From positions 4,373,501 through 4,437,500 of the forward strand of contig OZ004583.1 in assembly GCA_963924555.1 (NCBI GenBank): DNA of 64,000 nt, written 5' to 3'. Of the stretch, positions 31,514 to 43,000 are shown piece by piece; position 1 is the stretch's first letter, and each line of letters begins with the position of its first letter. Position numbers and translations under genes: made by a program. The notes below the pieces were generated by a model. It was given only the letters and a program-made list of their open reading frames with translations, had not been told where the DNA came from and ran no database searches. This DNA comes from Crambe crambe (taxonomy: Eukaryota > Porifera > Demospongiae > Poecilosclerida > Crambeidae).

Positions 31514-32555
31514 ATCCTTCTGTAGGTGCTGAGACATTCTGTCTTTCGCCGGCCTAGTATACTCGTCAAATGTGGCTGCACTACTACGTGCTCAATTGCG
31601 AGCATTGAAGAAAGAGATGAACTGCGAGCATTGAAGAAAGAAAGAGATGATGAATTAAAAAAACAGAAACAAAGTTGTTGGCAGCCCTTCATTCTTCTGG
31701 CCTAGGTAAGTTTAAGATTGGGCGGAAGAACTAAATATTTGACAGACTATAAATTATGATCTATTAAAAATTTATCAAATAGAACAACAGATTTCACAAC
31801 AGTTGCACAAAGCACCACACATCATAACAATTTTATCTATGCAGGATGTACTTCATGAAATTGTGGAGTCAGCTCAAAAACAAGGTATCAGCACCAGTGT
31901 AAATAAGATGATTGCGAACATACAATGTCTGATCAAGCATCAACTCAAAAGTCATTCAATTCTTTACTATCTGAATACAGAGCAGGCATATTACCAACAG
32001 TAATACAGAATTCCTTCTTGGATAGAGGAAACAACTAAATCAGCAATCCATCTATTGTTTCGTTGTTTTTCAGCCAGTTGTGCTATAGCCACAGTTCCAA
32101 AGGTTGCTCTTGTGAGAGATAAATTTGCATCTAAATCCAATTGATACTTGATGCATTTGCGACAGTCCCAGAATTTTAATTGAATGGGCAATTTAAATAT
32201 GCTTTGATGGAATTGTCCCGAACTTAATTGAACTATCTCTACAGCAAATTTCAAGTGACCTAGGCCACTAGTAGTCATGAGTTATAGACAGCTAAAGGGC
32301 CATCCCAAGAAAGGCGTGGGTTCGCTCATGAGAAAGGAGGACGTCCTGAATCCAAGCACTACATCCAGACTATCAAAACTAGCCCTCGACGGAGCTGGAC
32401 CCCAGACCCGGTCCGCCACTCACATCCACACCCATGCAGACTTGCCAGAAGATGCAGAACAGGAGCTGCACGCTCTCCTGATGGAGACGGAGCTATCTGA
32501 AGCAAACACTACACTACGAACTGAAGAAGACAAGGAACTTCTCGAAATGAGATAA
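31514..32555 (+). CDS. Possible exons of an unknown plus-strand gene
   Basis: About 31514-31706 follows acceptor CTTCTGTAG| and gives IEERDELRALKKERDDELKK, which includes a partial tandem duplication of gcgagcattgaagaaagaga. About 31845-31960 follows acceptor TATGCAG| and gives DVLHEIVESAQKQGISTSVN. 32277-32555 reads MSYRQLKGHPKKGVGSLMRK and ends ELSEANTTLRTEEDKELLEM with a stop. The charged helical sequence suggests coiled coil. The part at 32277 overlaps a dispersed repeat, which weakens it. No family is recognised. Confidence 0.25.
32175..32298. repeat. Dispersed repeat B, copy 1
   Basis: Shares ttaattgaatgggcaattt, the segment tctgataaaattgtccc in variant form, and gacctaggccacta...agacagctaaag with 53853-53990. 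Confidence 0.75.
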
Positions 32556-32559
32556 TGTT

Positions 32560-33674
32560 TGAGTTCTACTTGGGACTGTCATATATCCTTTTAACATATT
32601 AATAATGAAGTTAATTGTTCACTGCCTGACAGCCTACAGTCTCAATTTCCCATTTGGCTTTAGAACCGTAACTATGGGGGAGGTATTTGTCTTCCCACAT
32701 TGATTCATATACAGACCTAAAGAGCTTTATACTGGTGACAAGTACAGGCCCAGCACTGTTCTAACAGCACCACCAAATCAATATGTAAGTAGAAGCTGAA
32801 ATATTTTAGACCAAATATAGTAAGCATTATACTCGCACAAACCTCATTCAAACACCCCATAACACATAAACTAAAATGAGAGAATATACAAAATAACAGT
32901 ACAGAGTAGAAAGAAAGCTATTGATAGTACAATCAATGATAACAATAAAAGGCAAGTGAAATGAGTGATACTAGACAATGGACGGTTATTTAACTAAGAA
33001 GAAAACAAGGTCGAGGCCTTTATAACTACATGATGGAGGATTATAGAAACTGTACACTTGATAACGAAGAAAGCAAGGCCGAGGCCTTTAATTATAATTG
33101 AGATGCACAATGCAATAAGGTGCTGGTGAAAATAAATAGAAATAATAGATAATATAAATAAAATATATATAATCAGAACTAGCTATATAAAATAATTCAG
33201 GAGTTGCTAAGTGTGAACTCCTTTAGGCCAAGGGGTTATTCTTGTCCAGAGGAATTCCAATGTTCATGAGAGTTCGTACAGAAGCATTAATGGAAACGCT
33301 AACAATATTTTTTACCTGAAATAGCAACAGGCTATGAAACGATTGATGCTGCCATGAAAGTTAAGTCACTAAGGCTCTAGTCCTTTTGAGGAGCTAAGAA
33401 TATGGATTAGAAAGAATTGTACTTGGAAGAATGTCTGCAAAGTTCATATTGTAGTAGTATGGGAGTTCAGTACATCAAAGACTACCTTAAAAGATGTGTC
33501 TGGTTATTGAAGATACAGATGCAGAAAGCCCACTCATTAATATATCGAAATTAAAGAGTAACACCAATAATATTGTGGGCAGTTATAATACGAACTCAAT
33601 ATTTGTAGAAGAAAACTCATAAGGATTCAGCTTATACTACTACTCTGTAAAGTGGGGCCCTTGTAAAACTAATC
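32560..33674. other. AT-rich non-coding stretch
   Basis: No gene is seen. A short duplicated motif (aaggccgaggcctttaat and variant) occurs at about 33010-33028 and 33075-33095. Confidence 0.5.
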
Positions 33675-34370
33675 AGACATATGAAGTCTTCAGGAACTGC
33701 AACGATGAATAGTAGCATTTGATTCGATAAGAAATAATTGCAGGAAAGCAAAAATAGAAAATAAAAAAATAAAAAATAGAATATCTTTCAATCCATCAAT
33801 GGTAATTTATCTGATTTTTGCTCGACCTTAGATGTGTGATAAAGAATAAATTGAATAGGGTCCAAAAACATAAGAACAAACAACACACAAATCAAACAAC
33901 AACAAATGCATGATACACAAAATTCAGAAAACAATAAGCAGTGTGATAAGTAGTATACTAAGAGAGGAGAGGAGTGGTCTACTAAAAGAGGAGTGGTATA
34001 CTAAGAAGACATATGAAGTCTTCAGGAACTGCAACGATGAATAGTAGCATTTGATTCAATAAGAAATAATTGCAGGAAAGCAAAAATAGAAAATAAAAAT
34101 AAAAAATAGAATGTCTTTTAATCCATCAATGGTAATTTATCAGATTTTTGCTCGACCTTAGATGTGTGATAAAGAATAAATTGAATAGGGTCTAAAAACA
34201 AACAACACACAAATCAAACAACAACAACAAATGCATGATACACAAAAATTCAGAAAACAATAAGCAGTGTGATAAGTGGTATACTAAGAGAGGAGTGGTC
34301 TACTAAAAGAGGAGTGGTATACTAAAAGAGGAGTGGTATACTAAGAGAGGAGTGGTATACTAAGAGAGGG
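33675..34370. repeat. Tandem duplication of about 332 bp plus a 20-bp minisatellite
   Basis: The block starting agacatatgaagtcttcagg at 33675 is repeated from 34007 with few differences. Each copy ends in a minisatellite with unit agaggagtggtatactaaga (about 2 units in copy 1, about 5 in copy 2). Confidence 0.9.
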
Positions 34371-34418
34371 TTATCAATGAGGTCGTATGCAATTAATAGC
34401 TAGCTGATTTAGCTAGTC

Positions 34419-34830
34419 ATGAAAAGGACTAGGTACCAATCGCTGACTATCAAAAGAAAGCTGAAAATACTTGAGAGAGTGGAACACCTGCCTCCTCCTC
34501 ATAAGAAGAAAGATATTGCTGCTGAGTTTGGCATCCCGCAGAGTACTCTCAGTACAATTTTGAAAAATAAAGACAGCTTGCAGGCAAATGATGTTGCTGG
34601 GGAGAAAAAGAAGCGTGTGAGAAATCCTACTAAATTGGATAGTGGCTGGTTAATGATTCTGCACAAGCTGACAATAATGAGGACCCATTTCACGACTTGG
34701 ATGAATCCATCGAGGAACCACAAGAAGATCCATTTGAGGATCTGGAAATAGAAAACATGTGTATTTTTGAGGATTATGTTTGTATTGATGACCACTTGCA
34801 GTGTGCTCCTACACTTACTACCTACAGCTG
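34419..34830 (+). pseudogene. Tigger transposase: N-terminal HTH joined to acidic C-terminus
   Basis: 34419-34570 reads MKRTRYQSLTIKRKLKILER, then KKKDIAAEFGIPQSTLSTIL KNKDSL. This is the pogo/Tigger CENP-B N-terminal helix-turn-helix that binds transposon ends. After a short unrelated frame, 34650-34830 gives NNEDPFHDLDESIEEPQEDP FEDLEIENMCIFEDYVCIDD, the acidic tail that normally follows the DDE domain. The whole catalytic core between them is missing here and lies elsewhere in scrambled order (35.3-37.2 kb). Confidence 0.85.
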
Positions 34831-34899
34831 CATTCTCCCCACAAATAACGCGACACTTGATATGATGGCGAACTTTCCATCAGGAGAGCCAGCCACTAG

Positions 34900-35016
34900 A
34901 ACAAGTCCAGGGTCAAGCCCTTTGCTTAATTCTTCAGCCTTAGCTTTTAATATTTCTCCACTGATAGGAATAGATTGGGCTCTTGCAGCTGAGAACCATT
35001 GAAATAAGGCAGCATC
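34900..35016 (-). pseudogene. Tigger second DNA-binding domain (Tc5 HTH), inverted
   Basis: The minus frame reads ALFQWFSAARAQSIPISGEI LKAKAEELSKGLD. It matches the CENP-B/Tc5-type HTH of Tigger (ALxxWFxxxRxxxxPISGxxLxxKAxELA). It is inverted relative to the N-terminal piece just upstream. Confidence 0.85.
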
Positions 35017-35019
35017 CAC

Positions 35020-35330
35020 AACTGTTAACGAAGCAGCTGGGTGTTTGAGGGACCTTGTTGAGAAGATTAAATCTGCTTTGGATGAGCTTCATTCTTACAA
35101 TCTGTCTCATAACGATGTCAGACTGGAGAATACATGTTTCAATGGACAATATAATGCCGTGCTTATTGATTTAGACAACTAGGAGACCTACACGAGCTGT
35201 ATAATGCCAGTTCTGGAAAAAAAACTGCATGTACAGCTTGTCAGATGGAATCACATCCAACTGGGGTGGTTGACTGCATGGTGTGTTGACTCCAGTGGAG
35301 ATTATCATGGCAGACAGTGGGCTGCTCTCT
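35020..35330 (+). pseudogene. Kinase-fold fragment related to the 62-kb gene
   Basis: The plus strand reads LVEKIKSALDELHSYNLSHN DVRLENTCFNGQYNAVLIDL D. After a stop and a frame change it reads GWLTAWCVDSSGDYHGRQW. The first part aligns with residues 355-395 of the protein at 61785-63630 (ALSQLHSLGLCHNDVRLPNF; VLIDLD) and the second with LVAWILDTPADGDYHGRK. The catalytic-loop HND, Asn and D-L-D residues are kept. The gap and stop show a decayed copy. It lies between Tigger pieces. Confidence 0.7.
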
Positions 35331-35344
35331 CAAGTAGGATTCAG

Positions 35345-35600
35345 AGCAACTTGTTTATAGCAAATACCAGTGAAATTCAGCCATGTGATCAAGGGATTAT
35401 CAAGACCATGAAAACACATTACAGGAAAAACATGCTTCAATGCCTCATTACTGCTATAAAGAGTGGATCGACAGTGAACACTTTATAAATAACTCTTCTG
35501 GATGCCCTGGAAATGTTAAAGAAAGCCTGGGACTCTGCGACTTCCACATGCATCGCTAATTGTTTTTGTAAAGTAGGATTTGTGGTACCTTCACCCTGAA
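35345..35600 (+). pseudogene. Tigger DDE domain, C-terminal part
   Basis: The plus strand reads LFIANTSEIQPCDQGIIKTM KTHYRKNMLQ. After a stop it reads LLDALEMLKKAWDSATSTCI ANCFCKVGF. This matches the third catalytic Asp region (QPCDQGI) and the following helices of Tigger transposases. Confidence 0.85.
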
Positions 35601-35689
35601 CAGCAGCTGCTGCCAGTCGGATGTCGCTATCAATCCCATGAATCAGAACATTCTCTTGAGGAAGATTGGCAGCAGCTCCTTGCGAGTCT

Positions 35690-35905
35690 TGTGTCACGGA
35701 ATCACAAGATACGTTACTTGCAACTGCTTGCTGTGATTGTGAAGAAGTTGAGTTGATCGCTATAGATGGTGATTCTAAGGAAGAGGCTAAACATCAAATT
35801 GTGGCTAACATGAACAAGTGTTTAGCATATGCAGCAGTAGCCAGAGGTATACATTTTAATAAAATAACTGTGATTGGCCTTTTAGTTAGCTATTTGAAAA
35901 AGTAG
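35690..35905 (+). pseudogene. Restriction-endonuclease-fold-like fragment
   Basis: The frame ends EEVELIAIDGDSKEEAKHQI VANMNKCLAYAAVARGIHFN KITVIGLLVSYLKK and a stop. The pattern of a hydrophobic strand, a helix with AKxQxVANM, then a strand-forming ITVxGLLVSY resembles the back half of PD-(D/E)XK domains of Crinkler-like REase-kinase proteins and the 62-kb gene (ADVQSS..., then VKKVAAFAL). The catalytic (D/E)xK itself is not obvious. Together with the kinase fragment 0.4 kb upstream it suggests one broken nuclease-kinase gene in altered order. Assignment by pattern, moderate doubt. Confidence 0.4.
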
Positions 35906-36289
35906 TGAGGTGGCTGCTGGGGTTGATAAGGACGGACGTCTGCACTGCTGAGCTGAGCATTACACTCGAGTTGCTGTTGTTGTTGCCCAAGGATTGAGAA
36001 CTTAAAGTCTATTGATTTGATATTTCTCCCTCCTAACACTACCTCTACATCACGTACAGGTATGTGTAAACCTTTATGTGTTTTCTCCACGCTGCAGTGA
36101 GGGATGGGCGTATGAAATATGTAGCGAAAGAATCCGATTTTATCAACAGGATAGAAAATATCTCAGCACAATCATAAATTAATTTGAAAACTTTATTCGG
36201 ATTGAACTGAGAACCTTGAACATCTCTATCCACCTGGAGAGGAAGGCGGGACACCACCAGAGTAATCATGTTGTCCTCCATATCCTGTC

Positions 36290-36512
36290 AGGACAGGCTG
36301 ACAGCCAGCAGCTTTTGAGCTGAACACACTTGCTTGTGAGGGCTGGGTGAGCTGTACAGTTATCAACAAAAAGGGCAATTTTCCTTTTGGTGTGAGTAAG
36401 CCTGGCATCCCATTTCCTTAACCTTGCCTCAAAAATCTGAGAAATCATCCAAGCCTTTGGACTTGCTTCATATTCAGCGGGAAGGCAGCTAACTCCACGA
36501 AAATATCTGGGT
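36290..36512 (-). pseudogene. Tigger DDE domain, middle part, inverted
   Basis: The minus frame reads NPRYFRGVSCLPAEYEASPK AWMISQIFEARLRKWD, then RKIALFVDNCTAHPAL with the second catalytic Asp. It belongs immediately after the piece at 36513-36690, so the two are divided by an inversion at about 36512. Confidence 0.88.
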
Positions 36513-36690
36513 TTCTTATGATATCTTCAATGCTGATGAAACTGGCCTCTATTAGTGCCTATTACCGGACAAGACACATTCTCTATCAGGTGAAGTATGC
36601 ACTGGAGGAAAGAAGAGTAAGGAGAGAGTAACGGTTCTTGTTTTTCAAATATGACTTGCACTGAGAAGCTATCATTACTAAGCATCGGTA
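36513..36690 (+). pseudogene. Tigger DDE domain, first part
   Basis: The plus strand gives YDIFNADETGLY (first catalytic Asp), LLPDKTHSLSGE, TGGKKSKERVTVLV and TCTEKLSLLSIGK, with a stop and shifts between them. These are consecutive blocks of the Tigger DDE_1 domain. Confidence 0.85.
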
Positions 36691-36692
36691 AG

Positions 36693-37034
36693 TTTTATGA
36701 TCATATTGCCGCAAATATGATAAAAGCTTCCTCTTTCTCCAGTCTTCACATGTATCCTGGTCAATGGTGGGGAGTCCCTCCAAAAGACGATGGAAAAGAC
36801 CATCACATTCAGGCAGGAAATGCCTACATTAGACATCTGATGGAAGAGCATGACATCTCCATGGAGGACCTGAAAGTCTCCCACTTGCTGGTGTCCCTGG
36901 ACCGCCTAAAACAGGAAAATATGGAAGATGCCCTCAGGAAAATGAGGGCGAAAATAAGGAGGAAGCTGGTGGATCCAGGGTCACCTTTAGTGCGGGGACT
37001 GGATGGCAATACAGGGGACAGAGAAGCTGTCCAC
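36693..37034 (+). other. Open stretch of unknown origin inside the Tigger mosaic
   Basis: The open frame 36651-37040 reads HHIQAGNAYIRHLMEEHDIS MEDLKVSHLLVSLDRLKQEN MEDALRKMRAKIRRKLV. It is helical and charged, probably coding in origin, and not recognised as Tigger. Confidence 0.3.
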
Positions 37035-37228
37035 CTGTGACATATCAGCAAGCTCGTTCTGCCTTCATAGAGTTTCAGACATTTCTACTGCAATCTCATC
37101 ACAATACAGAATCAGAACCACCTTATCGTCTACTTGAAACCAAATTGATGGCTGGCAACAATGCCCTGAAGCAACGTTCTATTAATGATTACTTATGGCC
37201 AGCTAGCTGCATTAGCTCTTTGATGTGA
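37035..37228 (+). pseudogene. Tigger C-terminal tail
   Basis: Reads TYQQARSAFIEFQTFLLQSH through NALKQRSINDYLWPA. Tigger proteins end with a similar segment closing in Q-x-S-I-T-D-Y-F. Confidence 0.65.
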
Positions 37229-37411
37229 TTGCATGGTTGATTTTGCATTATTTCTGATCATTTGATCATGTGATACTGCACTTTAATTAGAGTGACTTTG
37301 AGCACATTGATACAAACTTCTACAGCTACACTAACAGTGTGTCAGTCACTCAACCTACACCCACTCTGAAGACCCCTGTGCAGCTGACATCAAAGACTTT
37401 TTGACCCAAGG

Positions 37412-37717
37412 ATGGCTGCTGGTGATTTACATTTTCAAGTATCATACAAGAGTGTAGTGAGAGGTTTTCATGTTTATCAAGCTGTCTGGACCCCTGTACT
37501 TAATGAAGAACTCATAACAGCCCAAGAGCCTACCAACCCTGAAGATAAATATGCTGTATCCATTGTTAAAAATGATACAGTGGTGGGGCATATTCCAAGA
37601 GAACTATTGAAAACCTGCTGGTATTTCATTCAGAGGCATGGAGAAATCTTATGTACTGTTACAGGAAATAGATAATGATCAAATTTAATTGAGGGAGGGG
37701 TAGAAATTCTCCACGTG
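37412..37717 (+). pseudogene. HIRAN-like domain protein fragment, frameshifted
   Basis: From MAAGDLHFQVSYKSVVRGFH the frame continues VYQAVWTPVLNEELITAQEP, PTNPEDKYAVSIVKNDTVVG HIPRELLK and CTVTGNR. The block GxHxYxxxWxPxxxExLxxxxEPxNxxDxxAVxVxxxxxVxGHIPR is that of HIRAN domains, which bind DNA 3' ends and also occur in transposon-linked invertebrate genes. The frame stops at 37674, but one base over it continues NLIEGGVEILHV to 37717, as in longer relatives. It therefore looks frameshifted. No zinc finger or helicase partner is found. Confidence 0.65.
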
Positions 37718-37729
37718 TAGTGATATACT

Positions 37730-40068
37730 GTCGAACACTGATGATGTGTGCAGATCTGTTTGTCCACTTCACTTATGAAATGGGTAGTTTGCAATACTAC
37801 CCACCTGGAGCACCTGAGCTAAGTGACAACAGGCTCTTTGGCATGTTTCATGCCAGTACTCCTCAGCACAGCAAAGAAGTGATCCTACAGAGCTTGATGG
37901 ATCCTATCATTATAGCGTGATGATGACGTTTAGAGTGGGAGGTGCTAATTTAGTGACATGATGTGGATCATAACTGGTTTGGACAGCCAGCTAACTTCGA
38001 GCGAGAAAAATGATAATTCACAAGGCAAAGCGGATTACTGTAATTTGCCATCTACCTTAAGGTAACATTTATGAACTGGTACAAAAGTTAGCGGTTTTTT
38101 GATTTTGACAGTTAACGGGTATAAATAATTATTGGCGATTTTTTGGCAATATCTGGTTATAGTATAGATGGAGTGCATCATGAAGCTTTATCAAGATACA
38201 ATGATCTAGTGTGGAAGAGTTCCAAATTTGAAGACATTACTGTACTATTTTAGAAGACATCAACATTAGTAGTGATGAAGACACAATAGACTAGAGTATA
38301 TAGGTAGCTAATCTTAAACTTAACACTATAAAATTTATCACACTTAGATATTAGCTAAGCATTGTCACGAACTCAAGACTCCACTCGTGACCTTTGACCT
38401 GGTTCACCTAATTAAAAGATTAATATTAACGATAATTCCAAATTCACTAAAATTCGCTAAAATGAGTACCCGTTCTTAAACGTTACCTTAAGGTAAGCTA
38501 TTCCAATTTTTGTCCTCTGCAATGTCGATAGTAGTGCCACAATCATCTGCAGATGAGTGGTCATGTTGACCTGACTGGTATTTCACAAGGGTCTTTCTAA
38601 CCCTAGCCTCGGGATCGTGTACAGGCAAGCGTTAGCTTACTTAATAAAAATTTATTCCAATTCTATCTATACAGCTATTTCCCCCAGCCATTCTTCGCCA
38701 GCCTACAGGTGTCTTGGGCTGCAAAACAAAATAAAAACTCAAACCAGTCAAAGAAAAGAGGCGTGGGCCTACTCCAACACCAGACAAGGAGCAGATCTCT
38801 TCGCTCCAAACTCACTAGCCACAGCCCCAGCCCAGCACTAGCCTCGGGATCGTGTACAGGCAAGTGTTAGCTTACTTAATGATTTATAAGATGAGTGACG
38901 TTATGCTATATACATGTAGAGTCTTGTTTTTTGAACAAAGGATTGTGGGATTGGATTGTGGTTATGTAATGCTTAGTGTGCATGATATGGCCAGGGATCC
39001 CTGGGTTGGTGGGAGGGGGTTCCATACTCTTTCCGCCCACACTAACCTTCAAGAGTCCTTGGTCCCAGTAAAACCCATGCGTTATTATAATTAGTTATAA
39101 TTGGTGATCACTCCTCCATACAGGAACCTGCACCCAAGCGAAAGGCGTTGTCGCAATACATGCATGGCATGATAACAGGAAGGATATTGGTACAACTTTA
39201 GGTCAAAATTAGTAATACCCATCAACTGGCAAATGACGAGGTTCATTGACCAGCTCTTTTGTTTTGCATCATGTTTAGGCTGTCAACGTGATTCACTGTT
39301 CTAAGGGTTGTAAATTCTTTTAAAATATTATGTCTATCTCTTTAGTAACATGAGCACTTCAACAAAGAACAATCAGGTAGCGCATGCATTAGGCCACTGG
39401 TGCGCAAGCGTAGAGGAGCAGAGAACAGAGATACTAGAAGTGAAGTATGCCAAAACGAGAGTAAGTGCTAGCTGCTTAACACAATGTACCATGCAGGTAG
39501 CTAAAGTGAGCGACTAGGCTGGCAAGGCTAGGAAGATAATAAGGGCGGGATAAGAGCTGTTGCCATCACATGCAATATTTTCCCCTGGATGATCCTGACT
39601 GAGCCCAGCCTGGAACATTTTGAAGCTGTCTGTAAATTTCAATTCAGAATTCTCATTTTTATAGCTACAAAAATCAAGTGGTCTCTAACAATGGAAAAGT
39701 GTGTTGCTTAAGGGGAGGAGAAGAACATCGTAATTAAAAAATTTCTCAATTTGAAAAGGTTTCATCTGGTTATGTGTATACCAAAAAATAGACCAAAGAA
39801 TCATTCTGGTGGGTGGCCAGACACATAGCCCAAATAAATCAGTAACCATCTTGAGAAGTTCCAATTCTATTAAAATTTCTAGCACAAGTGCCAGAGAAAG
39901 CAAAAGAGAACTATGTAAGACCACTTATTTAAAAAGGAAGAAACAAACTATCACATCATCTCCATGATAATGTATGATGCTTAAAAACAACAACAAACAA
40001 ATAAACAAAAAACAACAGGTTCTAGTTGTGGCACCAATATTATGTGCACTTGAGGACAACTGAAGCCA
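37730..40068. other. Mostly non-coding stretch with a direct repeat
   Basis: A 43-bp word (ctagcctcgggatcgtgtac aggcaag...) occurs at about 38605-38647 and 38838-38880, flanking about 190 bp. A palindromic taccttaaggta word occurs near 38052 and 38485. No supported gene. Confidence 0.5.
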
Positions 40069-43000
40069 GATTTTATATTTTGCAACTATTCCAACCCTGA
40101 ATACTTGTTCGTCATAGTCGATTTCCTCATTAATGTACCTAGTTTCTTCTGAAACGACCCACGAGTCACACAAAATAGGATGCCTCACTGATTTTATATT
40201 TTGGAACTATTCCGACCCTGAATACTTGTTCGTCATAGTCGATTTCCTCATTAATGTACCTAGTTTCTTCTGAAACGACCCACACAAAATAGGATGCCTC
40301 ACTGATTTTATATTTTGGAACTATTCCAACCCTGAATACTTGTTCGTCATAGTCGATTTCCTCATTAAAGTACCTAGTTTCTTCTGAAACGACCCACGAG
40401 TCACACAAAATAGGACGCCTCACTGATTTTATATCTTGGAACTATTCCGACCCTGAATACTTGTTCGTCATAGTCGATTTCCTCATTAATGTACCTAGTT
40501 TCTTCTAAAACGACCCACGAGTCACACAAAATAGGATGCCTCACTGATTTTATATTTTGCAACTATTCCAACCCTGAATACTTGTTCGTCATAGTCGATT
40601 TCCTCATTAATGTACCTAGTTTCTTCTGAAACGACCCACGAGTCACACAAAATAGGATGCCTCACTGATTTTATATTTTGCAACTATTCCAACCCTGAAT
40701 ACTTGTTCATCATAGTCGATTTCCTCATTAATGTATCTAGTTTCTTCTGAAACGACCCAAGAGTCATACAAAATAGGATGCCTCACTGATTTTATATCTT
40801 GGAACTATTCCGACCCTGAATACTTGTTCGTCATAGTCGATTTCCTCATTAATGTACCTAGTTTCTTCTAAAACGACCCACGAGTCACACAAAATAGGAT
40901 GCCTCAGTGATTTTATATTTTGCAACTATTCCAACCCTGAATACTTGTTCGTCATAGTCGATTTCCTCATTAATGTACCTAGTTTCTTCTGAAACGACCC
41001 ACGAGTCACACAAAATAGGATGCCTCACTGATTTTATATTTTGCAACTATTCCAACCCTGAATACTTGTTCATCATAGTCGATTTCCTCATTAATGTATC
41101 TAGTTTCTTCTGAAACGACCCAAGAGTCATACAAAATAGGATGCCTCACTGATTTTATATCTTGGAACTATTCCGACCCTGAATACTTGTTCGTCATAGT
41201 CGATTTCCTCATTAATGTACCTAGTTTCTTCTGAAACGACCCACGAGTCACACAAAATAGGATGCCTCACTGATTTTATATTTTGCAACTATTCCAACCC
41301 TGAATACTTGTTCGTCATAGTCGATTTCCTCATTAATGTACCTAGTTTCTTCTGAAACGACCCACGAGTCACACAAAATAGGATGCCTCACTGATTTTAT
41401 ATTTTGCAACTATTCCAACCCTGAATACTTGTTCGTCATAGTCGATTTCCTCATTAAAGTACCTAGTTTCTTCTGAAATGACCCATGAGTCACACAAAAT
41501 AGGATGCCTCACTGATTTTATATTTTGTAACTATTCCAACCCTGAATACTTGTTCGTCACAGTCGATTTCCTCATTAAAGTACATAGTTTCTTCTGAAAC
41601 GACCCACGAGTCACACAAAATAGGATGCCTCACTGATTTTATATCTTGGAACTATTCCGACCCTGAATACTTGTTCGTCATAGTCGATTTCCTCATTAAT
41701 GTACCTAGTTTCTTCTAAAATGACCCACGAGTCACACAAAATAGGATGCCTCACTGATTTTATATTTTGGAACTATTCCAACCCTGAATACTTGTTCGTC
41801 ATAGTCAATTTCCTCATTAATGTACCTAGTTTCTTCTGAAACGACCAACGAGTCACACAAAATAGGATGCCTCACTGATTTTATATTTTGCAACTATTCC
41901 AACCCTGAATACTTGTTCGTCATAGTCAATTTCCTCATTAATGTACCTAGTTTCTTCTAAAACGACCCACGAGTCACACAAAATAGGATGCCTCACTGAT
42001 TTTATATTTTGGAACTATTCCGACCCTGAATACTTGTTCGTCATAGTCGATTTCCTCATTAATGTACCTAGTTTCTTCTGAAACGACCCACGAGTCACAC
42101 AAAATAGGATGCCTCACTGATTTTATATTTTGGAACTATTCCGACCCTGAATACTTGTTCGTCATAGTCGATTTCCTCATTAATGTACCTAGTTTCTTCT
42201 GAAACGACCCAAGAGTCATACAAAATAGGATGCCTCACTGATTTTATATTTTGTAACTATTCCAACCCTGAATACTTGTTCGTCATAGTCAATTTCCTCA
42301 TTAAAGTACCTAGTTTCTTCTGAAACGACCCACGAGTCACACAAAATAGGATGCCTCACTGATTTTATATTTTGGAACTATTCCGACCCTGAATACTTGT
42401 TCGTCATAGTCGATTTCCTCATTAAAGTACATAGTTTCTTCTGAAACGACCCACGAGTCACACAAAATAGGATGCCTCACTGATTTTATATCTTGGAACT
42501 ATTCCGACCCTGAATACTTGTTCGTCATAGTCGATTTCCTCATTAATGTACCTAGTTTCTTCTGAAACGACCCACGAGTCACACAAAATAGGATGCCTCA
42601 CTGATTTTATATTTTGGAACTATTCCGACCCTGAATACTTGTTCGTCATAGTCGATTTCCTCATTAATGTACCTAGTTTCTTCTGAAACGACCCACGAGT
42701 CACACAAAATAGGATGCCTCACTGATTTTATATCTTGGAACTATTCCGACCCTGAATACTTGTTCGTCATAGTCGATTTCCTCATTAATGTACCTAGTTT
42801 CTTCTAAAACGACCCACGAGTCACACAAAATAGGATGCCTCACTGATTTTATATTTTGCAACTATTCCAACCCTGAATACTTGTTCGTCATAGTCAATTT
42901 CCTCATTAATGTATCTAGTTTCTTCTAAAACGACCCACGAGTCATACAAAATAGGATGCCTCACTGATCTTATATTTTTCAATTATTCTGACCCTGAATA

